64,000 bases of DNA from Beta vulgaris subsp. vulgaris (taxonomy: Eukaryota; Streptophyta; Magnoliopsida; Caryophyllales; Amaranthaceae). The notes below the pieces were generated by a model, which was not told the origin of the DNA, made no database searches, and worked only from the letters and a program-made list of their open reading frames with translations. Of the stretch, positions 12,218-22,894 are shown one piece after another. A program made the translations under genes and the position numbers. The stretch's first letter is position 1, and each line of letters begins with the position of its first letter. The stretch is taken from contig NC_079206.1 in the NCBI RefSeq assembly GCF_026745355.1, positions 33,734,653 to 33,798,652 of the forward strand. The letters run 5' to 3'.

Positions 12218-12227
12218 CCTTTTTATA
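12218..12227 (-). promoter_or_regulatory. TATA-like box of element H
   Basis: Sense strand TATAAAAAGG, conserved in the 3' LTR at 3236-3245 and followed by a CT-rich tract. Predicted to start the genomic transcript leftwards. Confidence 0.6.
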
Positions 12228-12422
12228 CTCCCCTTCAACCATAGGTTAAGTAAAAAAATCAGTTTAACCTTTTTAAAACTCCGAAAATTTTTCGAACCTA
12301 CTCGTATTACAATAATTTATTCCTATTATTTTGTAAATACACTAAAATACCTTTTATTAAGTTCTTTATATTTTCTTAATTAATACGAAGTAACTCCCAA
12401 TAATACGGAGTATTACAAAAGA

Positions 12423-13794
12423 TTAGTGGGGGATAACTCTGGGAGAGGTCATAGGCAGATAGGTCAAAAGCCTTACCCTAAATGGATTGACAGTGCCATT
12501 CAATTTCCTAGGACATTGAAAATGCCAGACTTTAGTTTATTTTCAGAAAATGATAGAGTATCAGCTAACGAACATCTAGTTAGGTTCAATTGTCAGTGTA
12601 CGAAGGCAGCAGATAATGAGTTTTTGAAATTAAGAATCTTTTCCATGTATCTAGCTCAAACAACTGTTTGGTGGTATACAAATTTACCAGCCAATTCTAT
12701 TCACTCATGGCAGGACATGCAAGTGCAATTTACTAATTATTTTGCACGCGCTGAACCTAGAGTGACTTTAAGTGACTTAGCTAGAATCCAACAAAAGTTA
12801 GAAGAGTCTGTAGATGACTACCTAGCTAGATTCAAGATGGCTAAGATTAGGTTTCATGTTAGCAACCCTGAAAGAGAATTTGTACAAATGGCTCAAGAAG
12901 GGATTTTGATTCAGTTTCGAAAAAGGTTTGATGGTCATGCCTTTGGCGATTTTGTTGAATTAGCAGAATTGGCTGTAAGGTATGAGAAGAACCTACCAGC
13001 TAAAAGTGCAACAAGACATCAGAGTTTCTTTGCTCAGATTTAACAACCCTTTCACTTTGAAACAGTGCCAGAGGTGGATGTGGCTGAAATTATCCAAGGC
13101 GTACCTTATAAGTGCTCTCCCCTAGAGAAAAGAGAATTCTTAGCGCCAAAAGACCTAAAGTCTGGGTAAAAGAGGACGTATACTTTTGATGCTAAAAAAT
13201 CTAGTTCCATCTTTGATTGGTTATTATCTAATAAGAAGATAAAACTGGTAGGGAGACATAAATTGAAACCTGCTGATGAAGTTAAGGGAAAAAAGTATTG
13301 TAAATGGCATGATGCAGTGACCCATGATACTTCTGAATGTATGTGTTTAGAAACAAAAATTCAGGATGAGATTGATAAGAAAAATATCATGTTCCATGAT
13401 GATGAAGATGTTAATGTGATTATAGTGGGACAACCATTCAAATTATCCTATAATATGGTAGAAATTAATAATCATTTTACTATTATTCTACAGGCATCTC
13501 AAGCCAATGAAATTGGTAACCAGCACTTTAACAAACTGCTTGATGAAGGAGTCCTGATCATGCCAAAGATAGCTAATGAAGAAGGACTAAAAGACATGTT
13601 CCTTACTAGACAACTAAATCTAAAAAGATTAGTTGTCTTCGAGATAGAGCATCAGGCCATGGGGTTAGAAGCATACTAGATCATTTTAGCCAAAACTAGC
13701 TTCCTGCCAATGCTAAAAGAGATCCGAGTCTGGTGGTGCCTGAGGAGAAAGCTAAAACCTACAAGGAAGCTACTCGAAAATTCCCGTTGCAAAC
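12423..13794 (+). pseudogene. gag of element A (Tat-like Ty3/gypsy)
   Basis: Core gag continues from 872 after element H. The first 205-residue frame (to 13043) holds a retrotransposon gag domain (TTVWWYTNLPANSIHSW, then LEESVDDYLARFK). After one stop the frame resumes with YTFDAKKSSSIFDWLLS and a second open stretch at 13263-13679 with YCKWHDAVTHDTSEC, a module typical of plant Tat/Ogre gag. No protease or RT follows, because element B cuts the sequence at 13795. The protein would form the particle coat. Two stops and some frame changes make it defective as read. Confidence 0.75.
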
Positions 13795-15417
13795 TGATAA
13801 GTGCGTTTCTAACGCACTTTATGACCTCCTTTTGGTTTAGTTTGGTCCTCTTTATTCTCTTTTCTCCCCTCTTTTCTCCTCACTTCCCTTTTTACTTCTT
13901 CACTTGATCATAGTGACATTTTGCTAGATTTTCGATCTATTTTGATCGAATTTCTAGTACATATGCTTTTACCTTGTTTTCTCGTATTTTCATTGCAGGT
14001 ATGACCCTTTTTGGGGCCGAGTATTGCGAGATATGGCTTAAGGGGGCGAGCTAAAGAAACCGAGGGAGCTTAAGGTACGCTTGGAGACACCCGCACATGC
14101 AAGTGGTGAGCCCCGAGTTTCAGCATTTTCAGAGACAAAACACAGACCACATTGGTGCGCCTGCACCAAGCATAAGGTGCGCTCGCGCCATCACAAGCGT
14201 GCGCCCGCACCATTTGACGAAGAAATCCTAACTTTGAGGAAGAAGGGTGAGGTGCGCCCGCACCAACTTATGGTGTGCCCGCACCCTTTGTTTCCGGAAA
14301 GAAAAGAATCGAGCTTTATTAAAAACGGGAGTTTTGTTTTATTTTGAACTTACGCTTTATTCTAGAGTTTTAGAGAGCATTTTTTAGGGTTTATACTAGA
14401 GAGATAAACACTTGAGTTTTATTGAGATTTGAGATTAATTAATCATAATTTGTGATTCCGATAACATTCAAGGTACTTTTTCATTCAATTTAATTGAAGT
14501 TTCAGTTTTTATTTCATTCTTTGCGTGGTTGTTCTTGTTCTTCCTTGTTATTAGTTCTTCATTCTTATAATCTCATAATTGTTATTTTTATTAGTTTGAC
14601 CATTTCTTAATCATATTTAGCCATAGATTAGTCATAGATTTTATGTTTAATTGCTTAGGATCCATGATTAGTGAGTAGTTTCATATCTAGGGTTAGGGTG
14701 AAAGTATGGATTAGGGTTTTAAATATTTTGTTGATGTGATTGTGATGTTTTAGGAAAGTTTATGCATTGATCTTTGTGTTTTGAGACCTTAGGATAGATA
14801 TTGATCACATTTATGCTTTGGTATTTTGGATTCAAATGTTCTTAAATCGAATTTTTTACTTTTTTATCATCCCAAGAATCAACGTAATTTCTAGGACAAG
14901 ATATTAGGTAAAAATTAAGGGGATCCTTCATCAGGGGTTTTTCAAATTTATTAAACCTCTTAATCAACTAACTAAAGACCATTCAAGAAAGGATTTAGTT
15001 GATTGATTCAGTGATTATTTTTGAGGACCATTCGAGAGAGGACTCGAGTATTTTAGAGGAAAACTAAACCTTGCATAATCATCTCCGTTACTTCACAATC
15101 GCAGTAACATTCATTGTCTGTTCTTATTCATACTAGTAACCTTAACTTTAGTGTCTTCGTGTCTGATATTTTAACTCGTGTTATTTGCTTGTTCTTATTA
15201 TTAGTTAGTCATAGTTGTTATCAAGCCTTTTCAAACTCCCAAATACCCTTTAATTAGGTAGTTTTGACTTGATAGACTTTAATTAATCTCGTTTTCCCTA
15301 TTGATCGATCCTTGCTTTGCCCTTACTATTTTCTTAGTAATTGCTTGTTAGGTTTTATAAGTATTGTTTGAAAAGCGATTTTTGGTACCTTAACGACACA
15401 CTAAAAACCTCTTATCA
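13795..15417 (+). repeat. 5' LTR of element B
   Basis: 1623 bp, from TGATAAGTGCG to CTTATCA. The first 1.2 kb matches 62807-64000. It contains an array of GC-rich palindromes (14154-14285). The remainder is AT-rich with no convincing ORF. Confidence 0.93.
14154..14285. repeat. Array of GC-rich palindromes in B 5' LTR
   Basis: Five units of GGTGCGCCCGCACC or close variants (14154, 14176, about 14199, 14251, 14272). Each is nearly self-complementary (GGTGCG, 2-bp centre, CGCACC). They stand out from AT-rich flanks. Variants mostly differ by C to T or G to A, as expected from methylated-CpG decay. Confidence 0.85.
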
Positions 15418-15420
15418 AAA

Positions 15421-15438
15421 TGGCGCCGTTGCCGGGGA
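15421..15438 (+). other. Primer-binding site of element B
   Basis: TGGCGCCGTTGCCGGGGA, three bases after the LTR. It matches the 3' end of plant Asp tRNA, the primer usual for Athila/Tat elements. Confidence 0.92.
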
Positions 15439-15552
15439 AATTGTGCTATTAATTGAAGTTTTTAGTTTAGCTTGCTTAGTTTATTTTTCTTTTATTTTCG
15501 TTTTGATTGTGGTTGTTATTTGCGGATCCTTTACTTAGCTTTGTTATTTTAC

Positions 15553-16596
15553 ATGAGAAGAAGAGGTCACGGTTCACCCACTTTGCCTTTAGATCCTGAA
15601 ATTGACCGTACATTACGAAAGCTTCGAAATAATTTGGAAAATTTGTCTTTGGGTTCCGAGCCATCTTCACTAGTATCAAGTAAAACAAGTGAAGTTGAAG
15701 CAGAAATGCGTGAAGCAAATCCACAACTCTTTAGGGATTTCGGAAATTCGGGTTCCTATGTTCTTCAAGGTGGTATTCGACTCCCCACTACCACTACAAA
15801 TTTCAGCATTCATCCTCAGTATACTCAGATGGTGAAAGTAGAGCAATTTTGTGGGGGGTCTGATGAGGATCCTCTCGACCATCTTGACAGGTTTCTTGAG
15901 ATATGTGCTATGATAACAACAAATGACGTCTCCCTTGACTATATCAAGATGCATTTTTCCGATCTTGTTTTACCGGAAAGGCAAAATCATGGCTCAAGAG
16001 CTTACCTGCTAATTCCCTCACTACATGGGAAGAAGTCACAATGGCCTTTTTGAAGAAATACTTCTCGGAGTGGAAGACGACAGAGATAAGGAGGAAGATC
16101 TCCTCATTTGAGCAAAAGAGCGATAAGACGCTTGCGGAGGCTTGGGAGTGGTTTAAGGAGATGATCCGTTCGTGTCCCCACCATGAGTTCAATAAAAACC
16201 TCCTCATGACATTTTTCTATGATGGCCTTGATCCTATGTCTGGTGCGAACCTTGATGCTGGACCGGGAGGTTAACTTTCTAAGATCCCGCAAGAGTAACT
16301 TGAATCCACTATAGAGGAAGTGATCAAGAACTATTCATGGGGTGGACGACGAAGAGATGTTGAACCCAAGAAGACGGGAAGTTTGAATTAGATCCCATGG
16401 ATCAAATTCAAGCCAAGATGGACCAACTTGACAAAAAGCTTTCAAAGATCAATCTCGCCTCATCTAATCCTTCACAGGTAAATTCTTTTTCTTGTGATAT
16501 TTGTGGTGGTACTAACCATGATACTTCTTATTGTGGAGGTACCCATTCAGAGCATGTGGTGGCGATAAATTCTAGAGGAGATTGATATCAAGGGAA
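15553..16596 (+). pseudogene. gag of element B
   Basis: The start MRRRGHGSPTLPLDPEIDRT (15553) resembles Athila gag, as does element C's MVHTRASH...SEIERTL. A first frame runs to 16053. After a frameshift near 15960-16040 the capsid core continues (WKTTEIRRKISSFEQKSDKT; LAEAWEWFKEMIRSCPHHEF) to 16274. A zinc knuckle CDICGGTNHDTSYC (C-x2-C-x4-H-x4-C) lies at 16493-16534. The protein would coat the RNA. At least three breaks. Confidence 0.85.
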
Positions 16597-17516
16597 CCAA
16601 GGGTATATAAGAAATCAACAAGGGGGTTGGAGACAACCTCAACAAAACTATATGCCCAAGGCTTCAACTAACCTCAACAAGGATGGAATCAACGTCAACA
16701 AGGGTACAACCAAGCTCAATACCAAGGGTATGTGCAAGGGTATAACCAAAAGTATAACCAAGATGGTTCATCCTCACAAGAGTCCAACACTTACCAAGCT
16801 TCACATCAAAGGGCCAATACCCAAAAACCTCCCTCTAATCCTCCATTCCCCAAACAAAATCCTGAACCATTCCATCCCCCGATCCAACCTCTCTCCGAAC
16901 TCTCCAACAACTCCAATCCATGAACCAAATTCTCCAAAAACATGAGCAAAGGTTTCAAGAGCTACAAGCCCATTACAAAATGCTTGAAACCCAAATCGCC
17001 CAAGTAGCCGAGAAGAATCCTTCAACTCCCACAAATCAACTTCCGGGCCAACCCATCCCTAACCCCAACCTCCGTCAAGTCAAAGCCATCCATTTGAGGT
17101 CGGGAATAAGTTATGAGGGTCCTAAGATGCCTAATGGGGAGTTAGAGAAGGAAGAAGAAGTTGAGGTCATTGAGAAGGAGGATGGTGTTGAGGAAACTGA
17201 GAAAGAAGAAGTTGTGGAAAAAGATGAGCCACAAGTCCAAGTTGGTGATAAAACTCCGTTGCCATCACCTCCACCAACCAAGACATATGTGCCTCCGGTT
17301 CCCTATCCTCAAAGGTTGGTAGAGAGAAAACCGAGTGACAAGTTCACTAAATTCCTCAACGTGATGAAGAGCCTACATACCAACATCCCCTTTCTTGAGG
17401 CTATGTCTCAAATGCCGGCTTATGCTAAGTTCTTGAAGGAGATTCTGTCCAACAAACGCAAACTTGAAGATGAGCTTATTACCCTACCCTACCAAGTGAG
17501 TGCTCTTATGCACTGA
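16597..17516 (+). pseudogene. gag C-terminal Gln/Asn-rich and acidic part of element B
   Basis: 16597-16920 reads as Gln/Asn-rich sequence with several open frames, typical of the region after the Athila zinc knuckle. From 16920 a 198-residue frame has a coiled-coil-like stretch (HEQRFQELQAHYKMLETQIA), the conserved VKAIHLRSG, an acidic Glu/Lys tract and then FTKFLNVMKSLHTNIPFLEA, which precedes the protease in Athila polyproteins. A single stop at 17514-17516 separates it from the protease frame. Confidence 0.8.
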
Positions 17517-17519
17517 ACC

Positions 17520-17870
17520 ATGCCTAAGAAGCAAAGGGACCCTGGGAGTTTCACCTTGCCGGTGAGGATTGGTGATTTAAAGCCTAAGGGTGCACTGGCC
17601 GACTTAGGAGCGAGTTTCAATTTGATGCCTCTATGTATTGCTAAGCACCTTAAATTTCCTCTTCATCCTATGCGAAAAATAATTCAATTGGCGGACCGCA
17701 CCGTGAGAGTGCCCTATGGTAAGTTGGACGATATACCAATTCAATTTGGGCATGTGTTTGTGCCATGCGATTTTGTGGTAATGGATATGGAAGAAGATCC
17801 GGAGACTCCTCTTATTCTTGGAAGAGATGCTCTAAAGACATTGGGTGTCGTGATAAACTGCAAAAATTGA
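17520..17870 (+). CDS. Aspartic protease of element B
   Basis: A 116-residue frame with the retropepsin-like site ALADLGASFNLMP (Asp in DLGAS) and the flap/C-terminal motif TPLILGRDALKTLGVVI. It begins MPKKQRDPGSF, as element C's does with MPKKCNDPGMF. The DLGAS form instead of DSGAS is usual for Athila/Tat. It is in the same frame as the preceding gag tail except for a TGA just before it, so it is normally part of a Gag-Pol polyprotein. The frame ends soon after the catalytic domain. Confidence 0.85.
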   Translation: MPKKQRDPGSFTLPVRIGDLKPKGALADLGASFNLMPLCIAKHLKFPLHPMRKIIQLADRTVRVPYGKLDDIPIQFGHVFVPCDFVVMDMEEDPETPLILGRDALKTLGVVINCKN

Positions 17871-18211
17871 TACAATCACGGTTGAGGTAGCCAATAAGCG
17901 GGTTGTATTTGAGTTCTCTAAGACTTTGAAGAGGCCTATGATGGAGATAATTTGCCATGTAAGTCTAGTGAAGGATGAGATAGATGATGCCGCGAGTGTG
18001 GTTCACACAAGGGATAAGTTGTATGCTTCTCTTATCGAAACCCCTAGCTTGGACATGGAAGAGGTGAAAGAATTCTCCATGCTTCTTGATACTACCATTG
18101 AGGAGACACAAAATGAAGCATTTTAGATTTTAGCTACATCCAATGATAAAGAGGAGTGTTCTAAGCCTCCTCCAAAGGTAGAGTTCAAACCCCTTCCCTC
18201 CTCTCTCAAAT
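17871..18211 (+). pseudogene. Protease to RT linker of element B
   Basis: Polyprotein linker with one 66-residue frame (17926-18126: MKRPMMEIICHVSLVKDEID). A stop at 18124 and a frame change precede the RT frame. No catalytic motif. Confidence 0.6.
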
Positions 18212-18988
18212 ATGTTTTTCTTGATGATGCATGTACTTATCCTGTTATTGTCAATTCGAGTCTTGATGACATCTTTATATATATCAAAATTGATTGAGAT
18301 ACAACAAAAATATAAAGATTTCATTGGGTATTCGATTGATGACCTTAAGGGGATAAACCCTTCTCTTGCTATGCATCGTATCCATTCCATCGATAGTAAT
18401 GCCTCCTCCGCAGAGCAACAACGAAGGCTCAATCGTAACCTCAAAGAGCTTATAAAAAAGGAGATCATGAAACTCCGTAACGCGGGAATCATCTACGCTA
18501 TCTCAGATAGCAAGTGGGTGAGTCCGATTCACGTAGTTCCAAAAAAGGGAGGCATGAGTATAGTTGAGAATGAGAAAGGAGAAACAATCTCCACTAGAAC
18601 TGTCAATGGGTGGAGAGTCTGCATTGATTACAGGAAGTTGAATAAATCCACCCGCAAGGACCATTTCCCCCTTCCCTTCATTGAACAAATGTTTGAGAGG
18701 CTTGCTCGTTATTCACACTTTTGCTTTCTCGATGGTTATTCTCGATTCTTTCAAATCCTTATTCATCCGAATGACCAACAGAAAACCACATTTACTTGTC
18801 CGTATGGGACATTCGCATATCGAAGTATGCCCTTTGGTTTGTGTAAGGCCCCATCCACTTTTCAAAGGTGTATGACATTAATCTTCTCTGACATGCTAGA
18901 GTATTCTATTGAGGTTTTCATGGACGATTTTAGCGTGTGTGGTTCGTCTTTTGACGCATGTCTGGTTAATCTTGAATGTGTATTGTAA
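18212..18988 (+). CDS. Reverse transcriptase of element B (finger and palm)
   Basis: A 258-residue open frame. RT motifs in order: GINPSLAMHRI, EIMKLRNAGIIYAI, VSPIHVVPKKGG, VNGWRVCIDYRKLNK, DHFPLPFIEQM, YGTFAYRSMPFGLC, and the catalytic VFMDDFSV (about 18911-18935). F-M-D-D-F is the usual Athila form of YxDD. The real RT has no ATG here, being part of the polyprotein. The frame stops at 18988 before the thumb; fragments continue downstream. It makes element cDNA from the RNA template. Confidence 0.9.
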   Translation: MFFLMMHVLILLLSIRVLMTSLYISKLIEIQQKYKDFIGYSIDDLKGINPSLAMHRIHSIDSNASSAEQQRRLNRNLKELIKKEIMKLRNAGIIYAISDSKWVSPIHVVPKKGGMSIVENEKGETISTRTVNGWRVCIDYRKLNKSTRKDHFPLPFIEQMFERLARYSHFCFLDGYSRFFQILIHPNDQQKTTFTCPYGTFAYRSMPFGLCKAPSTFQRCMTLIFSDMLEYSIEVFMDDFSVCGSSFDACLVNLECVL

Positions 18989-19514
18989 AGGTGTCAAGAG
19001 ATGAACCTCGTCCTGAATTGGGAAAAAGTGTCACTTTATGGTCGAGGAAGGCATTATCCTTGGACATAAAGTGTCGAAGAAGGGAATTGAAGTGGATCCA
19101 GCAAAGGTTTCGGTTATTGAGAAGCTTTCGCCATCGAACTCGGTGACGGGAGTCGTGCTTTCCTTGGACATGCGGGTTTTTACCGGCATTTCATCAAAGA
19201 TTTTTCTCAAATAGCCAAACTATTGACGAATCTACTCCAAAAAGGTGTAGATTTTAACTTTGATGAGTCTTGTATTAAGGCTTTTGAAACTTTGAAAAAA
19301 TCCCTTATTTCAGCCCCCATTGTGTAACCTCCGGATTGGAGCTTGCCTTTTGAACTAATGTGAGATGCTAGTGACTTTGCAGTGGGTGTTGTTCTTGGGC
19401 AACGAAAGGAAGGAAGGCTACATGTGATAGCTTATGTAAGTAGGACTTTGGATGATGCTCAACAAAACTATGCAACTACGGAGAAGGAAATGTTGGCCAT
19501 AGTCTTTGCATTTG
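18989..19514 (+). pseudogene. RT thumb and first half of RNase H of element B
   Basis: Frames read LGHKVSKKGIEVDPAKV-type connection sequence, then RNase H motifs [15 protein letters not shown] and [13 protein letters not shown], where element C interrupts. The RNase H Asp and Glu are visible. RNase H resumes at 27626 with DKFRSYL. Several frameshifts and a stop (19326-19370) precede the insertion, so this was damaged independently of C, or is misread. Confidence 0.8.
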
Positions 19515-20815
19515 TGGCGAGGCCTAAGTCGTATCGGCTAACGCGCAAATAAATCAATACTACCCTACACAAACGTGGTATAAGGAAGTAAGGTTCGAAT
19601 CCACGGAGAAGGTAAGTTTGGCTTGACTAGACGTGTGCTATGGTAACAATGGGGGGGGGGTTTGAGGAATGAAAATTTAAACAAACAAAACAGAAGCAAG
19701 GAAAATCAAATAATAAACGAGATCTTGGCAATCAATCTTCACAACCAATTCAACCCTTGATCATTGAACAATCCAACCCCTAAGTTACTTGAACGCCCTA
19801 TTGTGAATCATAAGATTCAATCTCCCCTAACGTAGTGGTATGACTAAGCGAGCGCTCTAGTCCTACCCTTAATGGCAAAACAACCTAGTCCAAGCGTTCT
19901 AGATTCAATTTAGCAATTAGATAACAACTAGGGAGATTTCAATAGGGTAATCTAGCATTCACACAAGCGGTCGAATGCGAAATTATATGATGATTCTTCT
20001 TATACTCAATCATCCACGAGCGTGCAATAATTGGGATAAACTACAACCCTAGATAATCTCAAAGCAGACAATTATCTAGATAGTAGAGATTGCAATAAGC
20101 AAGAAGTTAATTGATCAAGTTAACTTAAGCACAAAAACAATCAAACATGAAGAACATGAAGAATCATCAACATTACAGTAATTTTAAAGAAGAATTGAAC
20201 TCACAAGTTGATTAAAATGGTTGATTCGATTGATACACCAAGATGGAAGATTAGCCCTCCATAATATCAAAGATTACAATTTTTATTTGAGTTCTCTCTA
20301 AAAACAAGTGAAAAACCATCCAAACCAAAAGACGAACTATTGTTTTTATCAGAAAAATAGGGGAAGACGAAAAGCCGAATATTCGTTGCAGGGCTCCGCG
20401 ACCGCGGAGGAAAGCACCGCGACCGCGGAGGGGGTCCGCGCCCGCGGTGAAGTCGCGGAGGAGCTCTCGGCTCTTTTCTGCCATAATTCGTCGCGGCCGC
20501 AATGAAATCTCCAGCGACCGCGGAGACCTGGCCTTAGCTTCTCACCTCCCTTCTTGTTGATGACTTACTCAAACCAAAACTATTCATGAAGCGCGCATTC
20601 CACTTCCTTGCTTACTATGATAACTCTTCAAAGAGTTTCTTCGACATGCTAACTTTCTAACTTGAACTTTCTCCAACACAAATGAGCTCAAATGATTAAA
20701 AGAGCTAATTACAACATAGTAGAGAAAAAGATCAATAACATAACAAAACTTGTGTCAAATCCCATTAGTAAGTGGTGAAAAAGTGTCAAGAATGCCATAT
20801 AAACATGGCATATCA
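19515..20815 (-). repeat. 3' LTR of element C
   Basis: From TGGCGAGGCC to GCATATCA (plus orientation). Differs from the right copy mainly in small indels, for example a G-run of 10 here (19651-19660) against 9. Contains a GC palindrome array. Confidence 0.95.
20394..20525. repeat. GC palindrome array in C 3' LTR
   Basis: Units CTCCGCGACCGCGGAG (20394-20409), CACCGCGACCGCGGAG (20415-20430), TCCGCGCCCGCGGTG, GTCGCGGCCGC and CAGCGACCGCGGAG. Core CCGCG-(A/C)C-CGCGG is nearly palindromic. Confidence 0.85.
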
Positions 20816-20832
20816 AATTCCCCCATGCTTAG
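20816..20832 (-). other. Polypurine tract of element C
   Basis: Sense strand CTAAGCATGGGGGAATT directly before the 3' LTR. Confidence 0.85.
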
Positions 20833-21570
20833 ACCTTTACTCGTCCTCGAGTAAAATCCTAACTCCTTTCTATCTCCAAGGTCTATCAAGAAAAGCATGG
20901 AGAAATTCACAGAAAATCCAACCTAACACCACTACTCCAATCAAAACGAATGAATGATGAATCGCAACTAGCTAAAGTTGGGCGGAAGTAATCTCAACGC
21001 ACCAAAACTCTAGCCATCTTATCGCTCCATAATCCACAAGGATAGTTAACTTGGTGTGGAAATGACCTCAACACACCCAAGCTAACTGCACACAAACCAA
21101 AGAGCAAGGGAGCTAACATTCCTAGATCCCCCAAGCTCAACTCACACACTACTCCCTCAAAACAAAGCCTTGGTTCGGAATAACACCATCAAACCAAGAG
21201 CTTACCTCTTAAGAAACCTCCAACTCCCCTTATGGCTCCAAGATGAAAAACAAGAGGTTTTCTAACCTACCACCATCTAAACCACAACCTCCTTATTTCA
21301 ACCATGAGTGACCTACCCAAACGCCGCTTCAAACACCCTTCATATGCCACCACTCCGAGAAATAAGTGACATCCGAGTCCTCTCCTTTTGCCTAGGCGCC
21401 CTCCCGGGTTTTCACCTAGCCACTCATCATTATTTTTTTCATCTCTCATTTTTTTTTTTTTTTTCTTCTTTTTTTTTTTCTTTTTTTTTTCTATTTTTTT
21501 TTTTTTTTTTTTGAATTACGAAATGAAACAAATATTTACATTAAAACAATCATCAATCATCAACAACTCC
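20833..21570. other. 3' untranslated region of element C
   Basis: Non-coding stretch between the ATHILA-type ORF and the polypurine tract, as is usual in Athila elements. It includes a long T-rich tract (21449-21512). No gene seen. Confidence 0.7.
21449..21512. repeat. T-rich low-complexity tract
   Basis: Almost pure T with a few C and A, A-rich on the element's sense strand. Open frames across it are artefacts. Confidence 0.9.
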
Positions 21571-21573
21571 TCT

Positions 21574-21585
21574 CCCCATGCTTAA
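21574..21585 (-). other. Second polypurine-like motif of element C
   Basis: Sense strand TTAAGCATGGGG just after the ATHILA-type ORF, about 750 bp before the true polypurine tract and nearly the same sequence. It is preceded by ACATTGGGGACAATGTGT, an inverted repeat. Confidence 0.6.
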
Positions 21586-21590
21586 AGGAC

Positions 21591-22894
21591 ACATTGTCCC
21601 CAATGTGTAAGAAGGTCAAAAGAGCAAGCAAAAGGGAGAAACAAACCTCTAGGGTCACCATGATATGCCCCACCGCTACCGGAAGCACCAGAGCCAGATG
21701 CTCCTCCAGGGAAATCACCATATGGAACATAACTACCACCATACTGCTGCTGAAAGAAAGCATCTAAATGCCTCATGTAGCCCATGGTAGCATTACCCTG
21801 GAGAGTAAGAGCCTGCAACTGTTCCTCGATAGAGGAAAGCCTACTTCCTTCACTTGCTCCATCTCCATATCATAATCCCCATCACCTTCCTCATCCTCAT
21901 CCATATCATCCAAAATCCACCGCCTACCTCGGGCCGAATAAAGAAATCGGCCACCGTGGGGCCAAAAGGAAAATTGCCCAAGGAAGAAAGATAAAACCAT
22001 CACCACAGTGTATCTGAAATGGGGGACCATCAGAGCTCTTCAACATGTTCATTTTCAACAATGTGCGGGCATTAAACAAGAGAAACTTATCAGCCACCGG
22101 TTCACAAGCATTATTAGGAGGATATCCCAACCCGTAATCAAATGTGTAATCATACCCCCATGCTTAGGTGACCACCCAATTTGGTTCGCACATCAATGCA
22201 AGACTTGAGCCAAAGGTCGGCCCAATCCGGAATACCAACACTACCCGGAAGCAAGGAACGAAGATAGCACATCTCTAATTGGTTCAATTTCCCGTCTCAC
22301 CCTTGCAGAAGATAGTCATGCCTAGGAAGTAAGCAGCCATGCGTAGACCAGGGTGACGGATACTACTAATCTTCTCACCACCACTGCTAAGGGGTAATCC
22401 AGAAATGCGATACCAAAAGACACCAACCTCCTCAGACGGAACACCCATGGGGACAAAAGGATTGTCGCTGGAGGGAGCGACCCAACCAAAAGCCTCTCTA
22501 ATTGGCTCATAGAAATATCACGCACTCGGTCATGCATCCTAAACCGAATACGGGTTTCTCCCCTATGCTTCACCAAGGTGAGAGTGGATAAAAATTCATA
22601 AACACACCTCTTATAAGTGCGAGGTGTATAATCAAGCATGCCCAATAATCCAGCTCTCCCATCATCTCTCTAAATCCATCTAAAAGCCCCAACTGAGCCA
22701 AGAAAGGAGTGTCAAAAACTTGGTACACTGGACCATCGTTTCGATCGACAAAGATTTCTCCAAGTCACCTTTTGCTCCCTATTGAGTCCAGTCAACCCCA
22801 TAGTGTCAATCATCACCTCACTAGCAGCAGGTTCCTCATGAACCTCAGGCTCATTGGAATTGGAACCTTGGGTACGACCACGCTTTCTTACCAT
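21591..22894 (-). pseudogene. ATHILA-type ORF of element C (env position)
   Basis: Starts MVRKRGRTQGSNSNEPEVHE at 22894. After a frame change comes TYKRCVYEFLSTLTLV, then RIRFRMHDRVRDISMSQLER. The EFLSTL motif and the following 'FRM...L...L' pattern are typical of the plant ATHILA ORF family, which lies where retroviruses carry env. The C-terminal part is acidic and Gly/Tyr-rich. No clear signal peptide or membrane anchor is visible. Function is unknown; nucleic-acid or particle roles have been suggested but not shown. Frameshifts near 22700, 22320 and 22000 break it. Confidence 0.65.

Larger units (their letters stand above)
878..12417 (-). mobile_element. Element H: Tekay/Del-type chromovirus (Ty3/gypsy), complete with both LTRs, coding region decayed
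   Basis: An 11.5-kb LTR retrotransposon on the minus strand. The LTRs are 878-3435 and 9844-12417, beginning TGTAACACC and ending CA (TA in the left copy). The 5-bp duplication AAAGA lies at 873-877 and 12418-12422. Minus-strand order is 5' LTR, PBS for initiator Met tRNA, leader ORF, gag, protease, RT, RNase H, integrase, chromodomain, polypurine tract, 3' LTR. That order plus a C-terminal chromodomain defines a chromovirus; the long LTRs and motifs such as [15 protein letters not shown] fit Tekay/Del. The coding region has many frameshifts, so it is not autonomous as read. Confidence 0.93.
9844..12417 (-). repeat. 5' LTR of element H
   Basis: A 2574-bp copy beginning TGTAACACCCCC and ending ATTACA (plus orientation), followed by the duplication AAAGA. 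It is longer and more regular than the left copy, which has many single-base gaps. It carries the tandem repeat, CpG block, GA tract and TATA-like box. On the sense strand the box is only about 190 bp from the LTR start, implying a short U3 and a very long R-U5. Confidence 0.93.
1..13794 (+). mobile_element. Element A: Tat-like Ty3/gypsy retrotransposon, gag part only, truncated by window edge
   Basis: Outermost element. Only gag-related sequence is visible, at 1-872 and 12423-13794. Element H sits between these parts, flanked by the 5-bp duplication AAAGA (873-877 and 12418-12422). Removing H and one copy of the duplication restores an open frame across the joint (VEALVQR followed by LVGDNSGR). 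The right end is cut by element B at 13795; the rest of A should lie beyond the window. The gag tail motif YCKWHDAVTHDTSEC is typical of plant Tat/Ogre-type gag. LTRs, RT and integrase of A are not visible. Confidence 0.7.

Noticed and set aside
14154..14285. CRISPR-like array
   Set aside because: Short palindromes with irregular spacing inside a plant LTR; no constant spacer length and no cas genes.
15421..15438. Possible Asp tRNA gene
   Set aside because: Only the 18-base 3' complement is present, in primer-binding-site position; no cloverleaf.
21308..21585. Open frames rich in Phe and Ser
   Set aside because: Translation of a T-rich tract; no protein-like content.
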